Shown: positions 25,879-35,009, counted from the stretch's first letter. The stretch: 64,000 bases of DNA from Opitutia bacterium (GCA_016217545.1 JACRHT010000012.1:248001-312000), one strand, 5' to 3'. A program made the numbers and translations. Notes: generated from the sequence alone by a model not told the origin.

Positions 25879-27183
25879 TCAAAACCAGTCGTCGGTGTCG
25901 CGCTGCACCGTGAAGACGAGCGCCATCTCCGCCCGCGTGTTCACCGGCATGCCCGCCTTCTGGCCCGGCGCGAACTTCCACTCCGCCAACGCCGCCAGCG
26001 CCGGCTCGTCGAACGCGCCGTGCGTCGACGACAGCACCTTCGCATCCGCGACCGCCCCGTCGGACCCGATGACAAAACTCACCACGGCGTGCCCCGTGAT
26101 GCCGAACTCGAGCATCACCGCCGGATACGTCGGCGGCACCTGTTTCAGAGGACGCGGCTTCAAGTCCAGCTCCGCCAACGGCAGCACCGGACCGGCGGGC
26201 GCCGCCTTGCGCGGCCGCACCGGCACCGTCGCCGCGCGAGACGCCTGCCTTTTCTGCAGCTCGTCGAACCGCTCGCGCACGCGTGCCTGCAATCCCGGCA
26301 ACTCCGCGGCCGCCGCGCGCAACCGCTCCAGTTCGTCGCTTCCGGCCGGCGGCGCGTGCAGCCGCCGCTGCTCGGCCGCGACGTCGTCGGCCATCGTTCG
26401 CAGCTGCGCGACATCTTGCGCCAGCGCCGCGTTGGCGCGGTATTGCACCACGCCGGTCAACGCGCCGGCCGCCAACACCGCCGCGCCCACCGTCCACTGA
26501 AGTTTCGTCACAGCCATAAAAAATCCGCTCACTCCGATTGCCGCCGCCGGAGCGCCGGCCGCGATCGCGCCCGCGAGCCCGCTCGGCGCCGCGCCGACCG
26601 CATTCGCCGCCAATGCCGCGCCGAGCGCCGTCGCGCTGGAGCCGACACCGCGCCGCGCGAGTGCGGCATGCAGCTTGTCGAGCGCGCGCTCCACGCGCAT
26701 CCGCGCGCCGTTTTCGCCGATCCGCAACCGGGCACCGATCTCCGCGAAGCCGCGGTTTTCAAAAAACCGGAGCAAAACCGCCTCGCGATCCCGTTCCGCC
26801 AGATCCCGCATCGCGTCGTCGATGACGGGCCGCAGCACCGTCCAGTCGGCCGCCGGCTCGTCATTCCGCGTCAGCTCGTCCATCGCATGCGCCTCCTGCT
26901 CGCGCCATCGCCGGCGTTGCTCCCCGCGCACCGCCTTGGCCGCCGCGTAGCCCGCGCTCGTGTAGAGCCAGCCGCTGAGCGACTCGCGCCCGGCGAGCAC
27001 CGCGGCCTTGCGCGCGAGATCGGCGAACACTCCTTGCGCCACGTCGCGCGCGAGATGGACATCGCCGCCGACCTGCCGGAGCGCCGCCGAGTAAACCAGC
27101 GGCAGCCGCCGCGCGACCAACTCGGCGAATGCCGCCTGATCGGCGGACTGGGCATAACGGCGGAGCAGATCGGCATCTTCCAT
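25879..27183 (-). CDS. ECF sigma factor fused to a membrane segment and TonB C-terminal domain
   Basis: 434 residues. Sigma-70 region 2 covers about 5-75 (YAQSADQAAFAELVARRLPL, GDVHLARDVAQGVFADLA, SGWLYTSAGYAAAK) and region 4 about 112-180 (MRDLAERDREAVLLRFFENR, AEIGARLRIGENGARMRVER). A glycine/alanine-rich hydrophobic stretch (183-223) and a membrane helix (about 229-248) follow, then a coiled coil (250-315) and a full TonB C-terminal domain at 341-430: QVPPTYPAVMLEFGITGHAV, VLSSTHGAFDEPALAALAEW and KFAPGQKAGMPV. Sigma regions would be cytoplasmic, TonB-C periplasmic. GAGGAAAA precedes ATG 27183. How the sigma part is released or used at the membrane is unknown. Confidence 0.9.
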   Translation of the reverse strand: MEDADLLRRYAQSADQAAFAELVARRLPLVYSAALRQVGGDVHLARDVAQGVFADLARKAAVLAGRESLSGWLYTSAGYAAAKAVRGEQRRRWREQEAHAMDELTRNDEPAADWTVLRPVIDDAMRDLAERDREAVLLRFFENRGFAEIGARLRIGENGARMRVERALDKLHAALARRGVGSSATALGAALAANAVGAAPSGLAGAIAAGAPAAAIGVSGFFMAVTKLQWTVGAAVLAAGALTGVVQYRANAALAQDVAQLRTMADDVAAEQRRLHAPPAGSDELERLRAAAAELPGLQARVRERFDELQKRQASRAATVPVRPRKAAPAGPVLPLAELDLKPRPLKQVPPTYPAVMLEFGITGHAVVSFVIGSDGAVADAKVLSSTHGAFDEPALAALAEWKFAPGQKAGMPVNTRAEMALVFTVQRDTDDWF

Positions 27184-27262
27184 CGCGGTTTTCCTCTAGC
27201 ACCCGCCCGCGCGCAAAGCGCACAAAATTCCCCGCCCACCATACCGCGTCGGCTACCGAGCT

Positions 27263-27283
27263 GAGTAACCTATTAGGTTACTC
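27263..27283. repeat. GTAACC-type palindrome, copy 5, in a divergent promoter region
   Basis: 21 bases with perfect 9-base arms GAGTAACCT and AGGTTACTC around ATT; the same sequence as copy 3 except for the central base order. It lies 80 bases upstream of the sigma-TonB fusion and 120 bases upstream of the kinase gene, about 19 kb from the other four copies. Confidence 0.9.
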
Positions 27284-27402
27284 GTTCCGAGCGCGCGCAT
27301 TCCAATCCCCGCTCTGGCCGCGGGTTCTCGCGCGCGTAAACTACGCTTGCGGCGGAGCGCGTCGCCCGTCGCGCAACGTCAACCGTTTCTCCCCCTCGTG
27401 CC

Positions 27403-28146
27403 ATGACCCCGCACACCTACCTCGAACACGGCCTCTCCGTCCTCCACGCACGCCTGCGCACGCCGCGCCAACCCGGCCAACCCGGCTCGCGCGCCGGCGT
27501 CCGTCCGTTCGTCACGCTCTCGCGCGAGAGCGGTGCCGGCTCCACCACGCTCGGCCGGGAACTCGTGACGCTGCTCGATCGCGAAGCCGCGAACGACGGC
27601 ACGCGCTGGGTTCTGCTCGACCGCGATTTGCTCGACCAAGCCCTCAAGCACCACAGCCTGCCCGCCACGCTCGCGGAATTCCTGCCCGAGGATCGCGTCT
27701 CCGAAATCCGCGCCACCATCGGCGAACTCGTCGGTCTGCACCCGTCACTCTGGCAACTCGAGCAGAAGGTCGCGGAGGCGGTCCTTCAACTCGCGCATGT
27801 CGGCCACGTGATTCTCGCCGGCCGTGCGGCTCATCTCATCACCCGCGCGCTTCCCGGCGGCGTGCACGTGCGTCTCGTGGCCTCGCGCGACGTCCGCATC
27901 GCCCGCACCGCGCAGAGCCTGCATTGCAATCACGCCGACGCCGCGCGCCACGTGGATCAGCAGGACGAGGCGCGCCGTCGGTTTGTCCGCGCCAACTTCG
28001 ACGCCGATCTCGACGATCCGCACGCCTACGACTTGGTGCTCAACACCGACCGCCTCAGCGCCCGCGCCGCCGCCGAAATTGTCGTCGCCGCACTGCTCCA
28101 GCGCAACGCGCACGAGCACGAGGCGCACGTTCCCGCCATCGAGTAG
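27403..28146 (+). CDS. Cytidylate-kinase-like family protein
   Basis: 247 residues of the cytidylate kinase-like (PF13189) P-loop family. The nucleotide loop is in TLSRESGAGSTTLGREL, LLDRDLLDQAL follows as in the family, and VILAGRAAHLITRALPGGVHVRLVAS is the second core motif. The DQQDEARRRFVRANF lid region is typical. The true substrate in this family is mostly untested. It is divergent from the sigma-TonB gene across a 219-base region containing palindrome copy 5. Confidence 0.88.
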   Translation: MTPHTYLEHGLSVLHARLRTPRQPGQPGSRAGVRPFVTLSRESGAGSTTLGRELVTLLDREAANDGTRWVLLDRDLLDQALKHHSLPATLAEFLPEDRVSEIRATIGELVGLHPSLWQLEQKVAEAVLQLAHVGHVILAGRAAHLITRALPGGVHVRLVASRDVRIARTAQSLHCNHADAARHVDQQDEARRRFVRANFDADLDDPHAYDLVLNTDRLSARAAAEIVVAALLQRNAHEHEAHVPAIE

Positions 28147-28415
28147 CGCGGTCCAGGCGCGCCAAGCGGGTTTCTCGCTCCGGGCCTTCGCGAAGGCGCG
28201 ATTCGCGCGGCATGGTCGCGGCGCACCGCACAAGCCCACCGTCGTTGTGCGCCGAAGGAATCGGGCGATCGGCCGGACTCACGCCACCGGTTCCGACTGC
28301 TGCCTGATGCCGCGCATGTCCACTCGCGGGAACGCAGCTTGTCGCATAGCCGTCGCCAAGACCCGGTCTGCTGCGTCCGTTCGCATGTCTCCGCAGCGTC
28401 CTATTTCCACGTTCC
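28147..28415. other. Intergenic stretch before the metalloprotease gene
   Basis: About 270 bases. A 14-base perfect palindrome GCCTTCGCGAAGGC lies near 28182. I see no gene or clear terminator; the protease promoter is probably in the last 80 bases. Confidence 0.4.
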
Positions 28416-30554
28416 ATGAGGACAAAACTCTTCTTTGTCGGCGGCGCGGCAGCGCTCGCTCTTGTTGTTTTGGCCGGGCTCCGGCTTCGCGCTCCGCAGG
28501 TCGTCTCCAAGTTCCCCTCCGCGGCACCTGAACCACCCGCCGTCCACCCGCCGCCGGCTGCAGCGCATCGGCCGCCAGCGCCCCGTCCGCCCTCGCGCCC
28601 CGACATCGATCCCGCTGACGTGGCGGTTGCCGGCGCCTCCTTTGCCGCGGTCTTCCCGACTCTTCAGGGGCGGCCCGCCGATTGGCACGAGTTCAATCGC
28701 CGCGAAAACTCCCTCACGGTCGCCGTCCACCCCGATCTGTCGCTGACCTTCCAACGGGAATATCTCAAGGAAGACGGCGGCTATGCGACCTGGGTCGGCC
28801 GCGTGCCCGGTTGGCGCGACGCCACCGCCATCGCCACCGCCACTCCGCACGGCACCTACGACGTGCTCGTCAATCTGCCCGGCACCGGCGAGTTCACCGT
28901 GCACACTGACCGCGCGGGACAAACCTTCATCCGCGAAAGCGAACTCACCGGCGTGGACTGCGGGAGCGACCCCGCCGCCTCGACCCACGCGCTGGCCACA
29001 CTCGCACATCGCCCGCTCCCGCTCGCGTCCAAGGCCGCGCTGGCGTCCGCCCCCTACGCCGCGCCCGATTCCGGTGCCGCTCCCGCGAGTCCAGACGCCA
29101 GCCCCACCACCGCTGCCCAGCCGGAGCCACCCAAGAACGCTTTCGCGGGCCGCTACGTCGACGTGCTGTTTCTCTACGACCCGCAGTCGCTCGACCCGAA
29201 CGAGCTGCAAACCTCGCTGCTGTTCCGCAACCGCGGCGTGCCGGCCGACATCCCGGTTTTCCTCGACGGCATGTCGCACAACCAAATCGAAATGGGCAAC
29301 GTCGTCCTCGCCAACAGCGGCGTGCTCGATTTGCAGTGGCGGCACGTGGGATTGATCCAGTGCCCGGATTTTCAGTTCTCCCCCGGCACATCGGGCAACG
29401 GACCGCTCACCGCCATCGGACCCCAAGGCGTCCTCGGCGCGTGGACCGCGAGGCGTGCGGCGGAAGCCGGAGCCGATGCCGTGCACCTCTACATCGGTTC
29501 GCGCCATGGCACCCAGGACACCTGGGGCGGCCTCGCGTGGGGCGCCGGAAGGCCTCAACCCGTCGGCACCGCGCGATCTGTCAGCGTGGTGAACGCCGCG
29601 TGGACGGTGACCATCCATGAATTGGCCCACGTGATCGGGGCGAACCACGACCGCGCGACGGCCCAGAAACTCGAAGGAGACGGCTACGGTTACGGCATGT
29701 TCTGGCGTGACCCGACACCGTTTGCGGAGACCGTCACCATCGCGGCGAATTCCAAGCGGGAAGATTTCTTCAACGGTGCCACGGTCTGGACCCAACCCGA
29801 CGGAAAGACCGTTCTGACCTATTGGCGCTATGCGCCCTACGCGGACCCGTCCGTCATCGTCACCAACGCCGATGGCACCCGCACGGCCACCACCCACAAC
29901 TATTGGACGGCGATCACGATCATGGCCTATGGGGCGGACATCCTGCCGTATTTCAGCAATCCGGACCTCGTGATCGACGTCGACGCGACCACCCTGACGA
30001 CCGGCCACCCACACAACGCCAGAAACATTGGACGCCGGGCGCTCGGCGTGCCCGTCAGCGATCCCGCCGCCGCCAACAACGCCCGATTGCTGCGCGAAAA
30101 CGGCCCCGTGCTGTCCGACAACCACCCTGAGATCCAAGTCGCGCCCACCATCATCAGACATCCCACCGGCGGCTCCTTCGCCGCCGGCCAATCGATGACC
30201 CTCACCGTCGCGGTAAACGCAGGTGGCTCCTATCAATGGCTCAAGGACGGCACTCCGATCCGGCATGCCACCTCCGACACCTACACTCGCGAACTGAGCA
30301 CCGCCGATGCCGGCGCGTATTCCGTGATCGTCAGCAACCGCCACGGTTCTGCGACCAGCAACAGCGCCACCATCAGCGTGCAATCCAACGGCGGCACGCC
30401 ACCGCCCAGCAATCCTCCGCCGAACAATCCCGCCCCGACACCCGGCTCCGGTGGCGGCGGTGGCGGTGGCGGCGGCGGCGCACCCTCACTCTATTTTCTC
30501 GTCCTCACCGCCGCCCTCGTGTCCAGCCGCCTGCTGCGCCCCGCGAAACGATAG
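28416..30554 (+). CDS. Secreted zinc metalloprotease with Ig-like domain and Gly-rich C-terminal anchor
   Basis: 712 residues. N-terminal membrane/signal helix (about 5-22), a Pro-rich stretch (33-65), a propeptide-like region, then a reprolysin-type zincin catalytic domain with HELAHVIGANHD (H401, E402, H405, H411). An Ig-like domain follows at about 585-655 (SYQWLKDGTPI, STADAGAYSVIVSNRHGSAT). The C-terminus is Pro/Asn-rich linker, a run of ten or so Gly, APSLYFLVL, a hydrophobic helix and LLRPAKR. This end looks like a sorting signal of the CTERM kind (motif, helix, basic tail). Base use is somewhat less extreme than its neighbours. Substrate unknown. Confidence 0.88.
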   Translation: MRTKLFFVGGAAALALVVLAGLRLRAPQVVSKFPSAAPEPPAVHPPPAAAHRPPAPRPPSRPDIDPADVAVAGASFAAVFPTLQGRPADWHEFNRRENSLTVAVHPDLSLTFQREYLKEDGGYATWVGRVPGWRDATAIATATPHGTYDVLVNLPGTGEFTVHTDRAGQTFIRESELTGVDCGSDPAASTHALATLAHRPLPLASKAALASAPYAAPDSGAAPASPDASPTTAAQPEPPKNAFAGRYVDVLFLYDPQSLDPNELQTSLLFRNRGVPADIPVFLDGMSHNQIEMGNVVLANSGVLDLQWRHVGLIQCPDFQFSPGTSGNGPLTAIGPQGVLGAWTARRAAEAGADAVHLYIGSRHGTQDTWGGLAWGAGRPQPVGTARSVSVVNAAWTVTIHELAHVIGANHDRATAQKLEGDGYGYGMFWRDPTPFAETVTIAANSKREDFFNGATVWTQPDGKTVLTYWRYAPYADPSVIVTNADGTRTATTHNYWTAITIMAYGADILPYFSNPDLVIDVDATTLTTGHPHNARNIGRRALGVPVSDPAAANNARLLRENGPVLSDNHPEIQVAPTIIRHPTGGSFAAGQSMTLTVAVNAGGSYQWLKDGTPIRHATSDTYTRELSTADAGAYSVIVSNRHGSATSNSATISVQSNGGTPPPSNPPPNNPAPTPGSGGGGGGGGGGAPSLYFLVLTAALVSSRLLRPAKR

Positions 30555-30670
30555 ACCCACGCTTCGCGACGGAGACGGGCAACGGAAACCGAAGCAGCCT
30601 TTCCCGTCGCGCGCGCGCACCAGCGCGCCCCGTTGACTCCGGCGCGTGCGCCGCGCAACTTCGCGCCCGC

Positions 30671-31957
30671 ATGACGAACCCCGCGTCGCCCCCGCTCGTC
30701 CGCGCGCTCGGCCGCTGGACCATGACGGCGCTCGTCGTCAACGGCGTGATCGGCTCCGCGATCTTCGGCCTGCCCGACGACATTGTGCGCCTCGTCGGCG
30801 ACGCCGCGCCGCTCGCCTACCTGCTCGCCGCAGCCGCGATGCTCGTCTTCATCGCGGTGTTCGCCGAACTCAGCTCGCAATTCACCGAGCCCGGCGGCCC
30901 CTACCTTTACGCGCGCGAGGCGTTCGGCCGTTTCTGGGGCGTCGAGATGGGCTGGTTCACCTGGCTCGTGCGACTCACCGCCGCCGCGGCGAACGCCAAC
31001 CTCTTCGTCATCTACCTCGGCGAATTCTGGCCCGAGGCCACGCAACCGCTCCCGCGCACGCTGCTGCTCGCCGGCCTGATCGGCACGCTCACGTTCATCA
31101 ACTATCTCGGCGTCACCGGCGCCGCGCGGCTCTCGAATCTCTTCACCGTCGCCAAGCTCCTGCCGCTCGCGCTGCTCATCCTCGTCGGCTTCGCCTTCTC
31201 GCGCATTGTCCCGGCACCCGCGCCACTGCCGCCGCTCGCCGAGACGAAATGGATGAGCGCGTTCATCATCCTGCTGTTCACCTACGGCGGCTTCGACATG
31301 GCGCTGATTCCCGCTGGCGAATGCCGAGACACGCGCCGCGACCTGCCGTTCGCGCTCTTCACCGGCCTCGCGGTCATCACGACCATCTACGTGCTGCTGC
31401 AACTCGTCGCGATGCGCACCGTGCCCAATCTCCCCGACAGCGCGCGCCCGCTCGCCGATGCCGCGCGGTCGCTCGTCGGCCCGATCGGCGCCTCGCTCAT
31501 CGCCATCGGCGCGATGGTGTCCACGTCCGGCTATCTCAGCGCGCAACTCATCGGCGTGCCACGATTGACCTTCGCGCTGGCGCAACGCGGCGATTTCCCG
31601 GCGGCGTTCGGCGCCGTGCACGCGCGTTTCCGCACGCCGCATTTCTCGATTCTCGCTTGGGGCGTGCTGACGTTCGCGTTGGCGCTCTACGGCAACTTCG
31701 CGTGGAACGTCGGCCTGTCCGGCGCTGCGCGCCTGCTGACCTACGGGCTGTCCTGCGCCGCGCTGATCAATCTCCGCCGGCTGCGGCCCGAGATCTCCGC
31801 GCTGCGCCTGCCCGCCGGCAATCTCATCGCCGGCCTCGGCATGCTGCTCTGCGTCGTGATGGCCAGCGGCATGGAGCTCGGCCACGTGTGGGCCATCGCG
31901 CTCGTGGCGGCGATCGCCGCGATCAACTGGGCGCTGGCGCGGAGAGTTCCCCGGTAG
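30671..31957 (+). CDS. APC-family amino acid permease
   Basis: 428 residues, about 12 membrane segments. The first segment has VVNGVIGSAIFGLPDDI, the substrate-binding G-S-x-I-F/G loop of APC transporters; FAELSSQFTEPGGPYLYARE is the second conserved region. ATG 30671 is chosen since it starts at the conserved N-terminus. Amino acid substrate unknown. The final 35 bases overlap the convergent MFS gene. Confidence 0.92.
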   Translation: MTNPASPPLVRALGRWTMTALVVNGVIGSAIFGLPDDIVRLVGDAAPLAYLLAAAAMLVFIAVFAELSSQFTEPGGPYLYAREAFGRFWGVEMGWFTWLVRLTAAAANANLFVIYLGEFWPEATQPLPRTLLLAGLIGTLTFINYLGVTGAARLSNLFTVAKLLPLALLILVGFAFSRIVPAPAPLPPLAETKWMSAFIILLFTYGGFDMALIPAGECRDTRRDLPFALFTGLAVITTIYVLLQLVAMRTVPNLPDSARPLADAARSLVGPIGASLIAIGAMVSTSGYLSAQLIGVPRLTFALAQRGDFPAAFGAVHARFRTPHFSILAWGVLTFALALYGNFAWNVGLSGAARLLTYGLSCAALINLRRLRPEISALRLPAGNLIAGLGMLLCVVMASGMELGHVWAIALVAAIAAINWALARRVPR

Positions 31958-33236
31958 CGCGCGTCGCGGACGATTGCAGGCGAAGCGTGAGCCCGAACGC
32001 CGCCGACAGCATCGCGACCTCGAAGGCGAACAACGCCGAATACGCCGCGAGCGCGCTGCCCGTGGCGAGCCGCATCGCGTCGACCACGATACCGCCCATC
32101 AAGCTGCCCGCGGCATGGCCGAGCATGTTGGCCACGCCCCACACGCCCATGAGCAGCCCCGCGCGCACCGGCGTCGTGAATTCCACCACGCTGCCCAACA
32201 TGCCCGCGCCCGCGAGTCCCGTGCCGAAACCCATCACGAGCACGAGCCAGCGAAACGCCTCGGGCGCACCGGCTAATCCGACCGCCGCCACCGCGCTGAA
32301 CACCACGATGCTCACGCCGAGCCCGATGCGCATCAGCCGCAACGCCCCGAGCACGCGCAACAGCCACAGCCCCGACAGCAACATCGCCGCGAGCACGCCG
32401 AGTCCCCAGAACATCGTCAGCCGCGTCGTCGCACCGACGCTCATTCCCAGCACGAGCGCCCCGTAAGGCTCGAGCAACACATCCTGCGCGAGCGTCCCGA
32501 TGAACGTGCAAATCACCACGACGAACAGTCGCCGCACCTGCGGATCAGCCCAGACGTAGTCGCGCACGACTTCGCCGAACGGCTTGCCGCGCGCCGTCTC
32601 GGCGTTCGCTGCTCCAGTCGCGTGCGCCTCCTGTCCGGGCACCGCGACGCACGCGAGCGCCACGACAATGAGCGCGACCGCGTTCGCCACCGTCACGAGT
32701 CGCGCCGGATCGTAGTGTTCCAACGCCTTGCCGAGCGCGCCCGCGCCCATCACAGAGCCGAGCAGCGTCACGACTTCGTAGAGCGTCACCGCGCGCGCCC
32801 GCGTCGTGCCGCTGAACTTCTCCGCGAGCAGTGCCTGATAACTGTTGTGCGCGAGATTGCGCCCGACGCCGTAGAGCAGGAACGCCAGCACTGCTCCCGG
32901 CACGAACACCGCCGGAGTCGCCGCCGCGCGCACCGTCCAGTTGGCGATCGCTGCCACGCCGCCGCCGATCAACAGCGCGCCGAGGATCAGGTAAGGTTCG
33001 CGCCGCCGCCTGAAGATCGGAAAACCGTCCGAGCGGTAGCCGAACCACAGCCGCAGCGGCGAGACGAGCAACGGCAGGGCGAACAGCAGCGCCACGAGCG
33101 TCGCGGGGAGCTTCAGCTCCGCGATCATCACGCGGTTCAACGTCCCGCCGATGAGCACGCCGCTCAGCCCATAGGCGACCGGAAACGCGCCGAGCCGGAC
33201 GTGATTCGCGATGCGATTTAGCGAGAATGAGTTCAC
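31923..33236 (-). CDS. BCD/PucC-family MFS transporter
   Basis: 437 residues with 12 predicted helices. The N-terminus has the PucC/LhaA (PF03209, bacteriochlorophyll-delivery) signature: YGLSGVLIGGTLNRVMIAEL, ALPLLVSPLRLWFGYRSDGF and RRREPYLILGALL. Members help light-harvesting complex assembly or move tetrapyrroles in phototrophs. No photosynthesis gene is in this window, so either such genes lie elsewhere or the transporter has another substrate. It overlaps the convergent APC permease by 35 bases at its 3' end. Confidence 0.85.
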   Translation of the reverse strand: MNSFSLNRIANHVRLGAFPVAYGLSGVLIGGTLNRVMIAELKLPATLVALLFALPLLVSPLRLWFGYRSDGFPIFRRRREPYLILGALLIGGGVAAIANWTVRAAATPAVFVPGAVLAFLLYGVGRNLAHNSYQALLAEKFSGTTRARAVTLYEVVTLLGSVMGAGALGKALEHYDPARLVTVANAVALIVVALACVAVPGQEAHATGAANAETARGKPFGEVVRDYVWADPQVRRLFVVVICTFIGTLAQDVLLEPYGALVLGMSVGATTRLTMFWGLGVLAAMLLSGLWLLRVLGALRLMRIGLGVSIVVFSAVAAVGLAGAPEAFRWLVLVMGFGTGLAGAGMLGSVVEFTTPVRAGLLMGVWGVANMLGHAAGSLMGGIVVDAMRLATGSALAAYSALFAFEVAMLSAAFGLTLRLQSSATRATGELSAPAPS

Positions 33237-33264
33237 AGTGGGATTCTCCTCCTTAGCGCAATCC

Positions 33265-33777
33265 TTACTCGATCCACAGCGTCACGTAGAGCGGTTCGCC
33301 CTGGAGCCGATGCAGCGATCCAAACGAACGCGGACAAGCCATCGGCTCTCGCGAGAGGAAACATCCGGAGCGCGTGCTTCCGAACTGCACGCCGATCAAT
33401 CGATCCTCGGCATCGTAATAGGCGAATACATCGGGCGGCCGCACCATCAGCTCTGATGAGTCGGTGCCCCAATCTTTGGCAAAACGTGGCGGAAGCCACG
33501 CGCGAGGAATGCGGCGGGATTTCCCACGGACCGGCGGAAAATGCGTCACGGCGCGGAGAGCGTCGTCATGCGGGGCGGCTTCGATCTTTGAGTAGAACGC
33601 AGCCAGATCCGTCAGCGCTTCAGGTGTGCCGAATACTTCCCGTTCCGTTGTCTCGTAGGTAAGAGCCAATTTCACCGCAGCGAGGACGATCGGGACAAAA
33701 ACCACCGCCAGCGCGCCAATCACCGCCATCAAGGCGGTCAAAATTTCCCGCGGGTCGCCGTCGCGAAACGGCTTCAC
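33265..33777 (-). CDS. Hypothetical membrane-anchored protein
   Basis: 170 residues, unrecognised. One N-terminal membrane helix (about 13-38, LTALMAVIGALAVVFVPIVL) and an extracytoplasmic domain with YSKIEAAPHDDALRAV, VFAYYDAEDRLIGVQFGST and GEPLYVTLWIE. Start GTG 33777 overlaps the TGA stop of the preceding gene in the sequence GTGA, so the two are translationally coupled. Confidence 0.7.
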   Translation of the reverse strand: MKPFRDGDPREILTALMAVIGALAVVFVPIVLAAVKLALTYETTEREVFGTPEALTDLAAFYSKIEAAPHDDALRAVTHFPPVRGKSRRIPRAWLPPRFAKDWGTDSSELMVRPPDVFAYYDAEDRLIGVQFGSTRSGCFLSREPMACPRSFGSLHRLQGEPLYVTLWIE

Positions 33778-35009
33778 GTCGCCACAACGGCCGCGTTCTT
33801 ACGACCGAAACCCAGCGCCTCCTTCAGCCAGCTCCAGGCCTTGCGCAGGCCGACTTCGCAGGTGCCGTTGATGTGATACGTGCGGGCGAAAAGTTCCTCG
33901 TGGCCGAGGTAACGCGGAGGGAGCAGCAGCAAGGTTTCGTTTTTGTCGGTCGCCGGATTATGGCCGAGCACCTCGGAGTAAAACACGCCGCGCCCGACCA
34001 CCATGCCGTCGCGCGGAACCGCGATCTCGCGCTCCGCGAGCACGAGCCACGGCTTGAACTTGAAGGTCAGCGCGCCGTCCTTCGCCTGATAGAGCCGGCC
34101 GTAGGTGCGCAGCGGCACGCCCTCAAGCTTGCGCCCGAGGAAGAGCTTGTTGCCGTCCGCGAGCAGCTCGAAGCGCTTGCGACGCCCGGTGAAGAAATCC
34201 CAGCAGAAAATCGTGCCGAAGGTCGTCAGCCGGAACGCCCAGCCGGAGAGGAAATACGCGAGGATGATGATCGCGACCGACAGCGTCGCGCCCACGACTG
34301 GATCGATGAACGCCAGCCCCGTCACGAGCCCGAGCAGCGCCGTGCGCGCGCCCTTCAGCGCCGCGTCGACCGCGCCCCACGGGCTGAGGAGAATGAGAAC
34401 ATTGATCGCGTGCGACGCGATCCACACCACCGCGTGCACTGCGATCGCGAGCGGCACCATGAGGATCGTGAGCAGCCACGAGAAATCCATCGCGCCGAGG
34501 TGCACCATCGCGAGGTTGCCGAGATGCAGGTCGAGCCCGGCCGTCGGCGTGCCGCGCGCGGCCATGACTTTCGAAGCGGCGGCCACGAGCACCGGCACGA
34601 CCGCACCGGTGGCGACGAGGCCGCTGACCTTGTTCTCCACGGTCTCAAGCACATCGAGAGGCTTCTTCATGCCCGGCGGCACGGCGGCGCCAAAGGCGTC
34701 CTTGGCCGCGCAACCGCCCACGAGCAGGAAGCCGCAAACCCACACCAGCGGGTTCGCGAACCACGGCAGCGCCGCCTTCTCGGCCGGCGTGCTCGCGCGG
34801 AACCAGTCGTAGGCACCGATCGCGCTCACGCCCAGCAGCGGTGAAATGGCGACGCCGGTGATCTGCGTGGCGGTCTTCGCCAACTCGAGGCCGGCGCTCG
34901 GCACGTCGCCGTCCTTGCCCTTCGGCGCGGAGTTCGAAGCCGCCCAGAGTGGCACGGCAAAAACGCACAGCACGCACACCAACGCAACGAGAGGGGCGAA
35001 ACGTTTCAT
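33774..35009 (-). CDS. Multi-pass membrane protein of unknown function
   Basis: 411 residues from ATG 35009, where a signal-like helix begins (KRFAPLVALVCVLCVFAVPL). Several membrane segments follow (about 80-100, 140-160, 180-260). The C-terminal 120 residues are soluble: FCWDFFTGRRKRFELLADGN, then VPLRTYGRLYQAKDGALTFKF and LLLLPPRYLGHEELFA. I do not recognise the family with certainty. The stop overlaps the next start by four bases. Confidence 0.72.
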   Translation of the reverse strand: MKRFAPLVALVCVLCVFAVPLWAASNSAPKGKDGDVPSAGLELAKTATQITGVAISPLLGVSAIGAYDWFRASTPAEKAALPWFANPLVWVCGFLLVGGCAAKDAFGAAVPPGMKKPLDVLETVENKVSGLVATGAVVPVLVAAASKVMAARGTPTAGLDLHLGNLAMVHLGAMDFSWLLTILMVPLAIAVHAVVWIASHAINVLILLSPWGAVDAALKGARTALLGLVTGLAFIDPVVGATLSVAIIILAYFLSGWAFRLTTFGTIFCWDFFTGRRKRFELLADGNKLFLGRKLEGVPLRTYGRLYQAKDGALTFKFKPWLVLAEREIAVPRDGMVVGRGVFYSEVLGHNPATDKNETLLLLPPRYLGHEELFARTYHINGTCEVGLRKAWSWLKEALGFGRKNAAVVAT

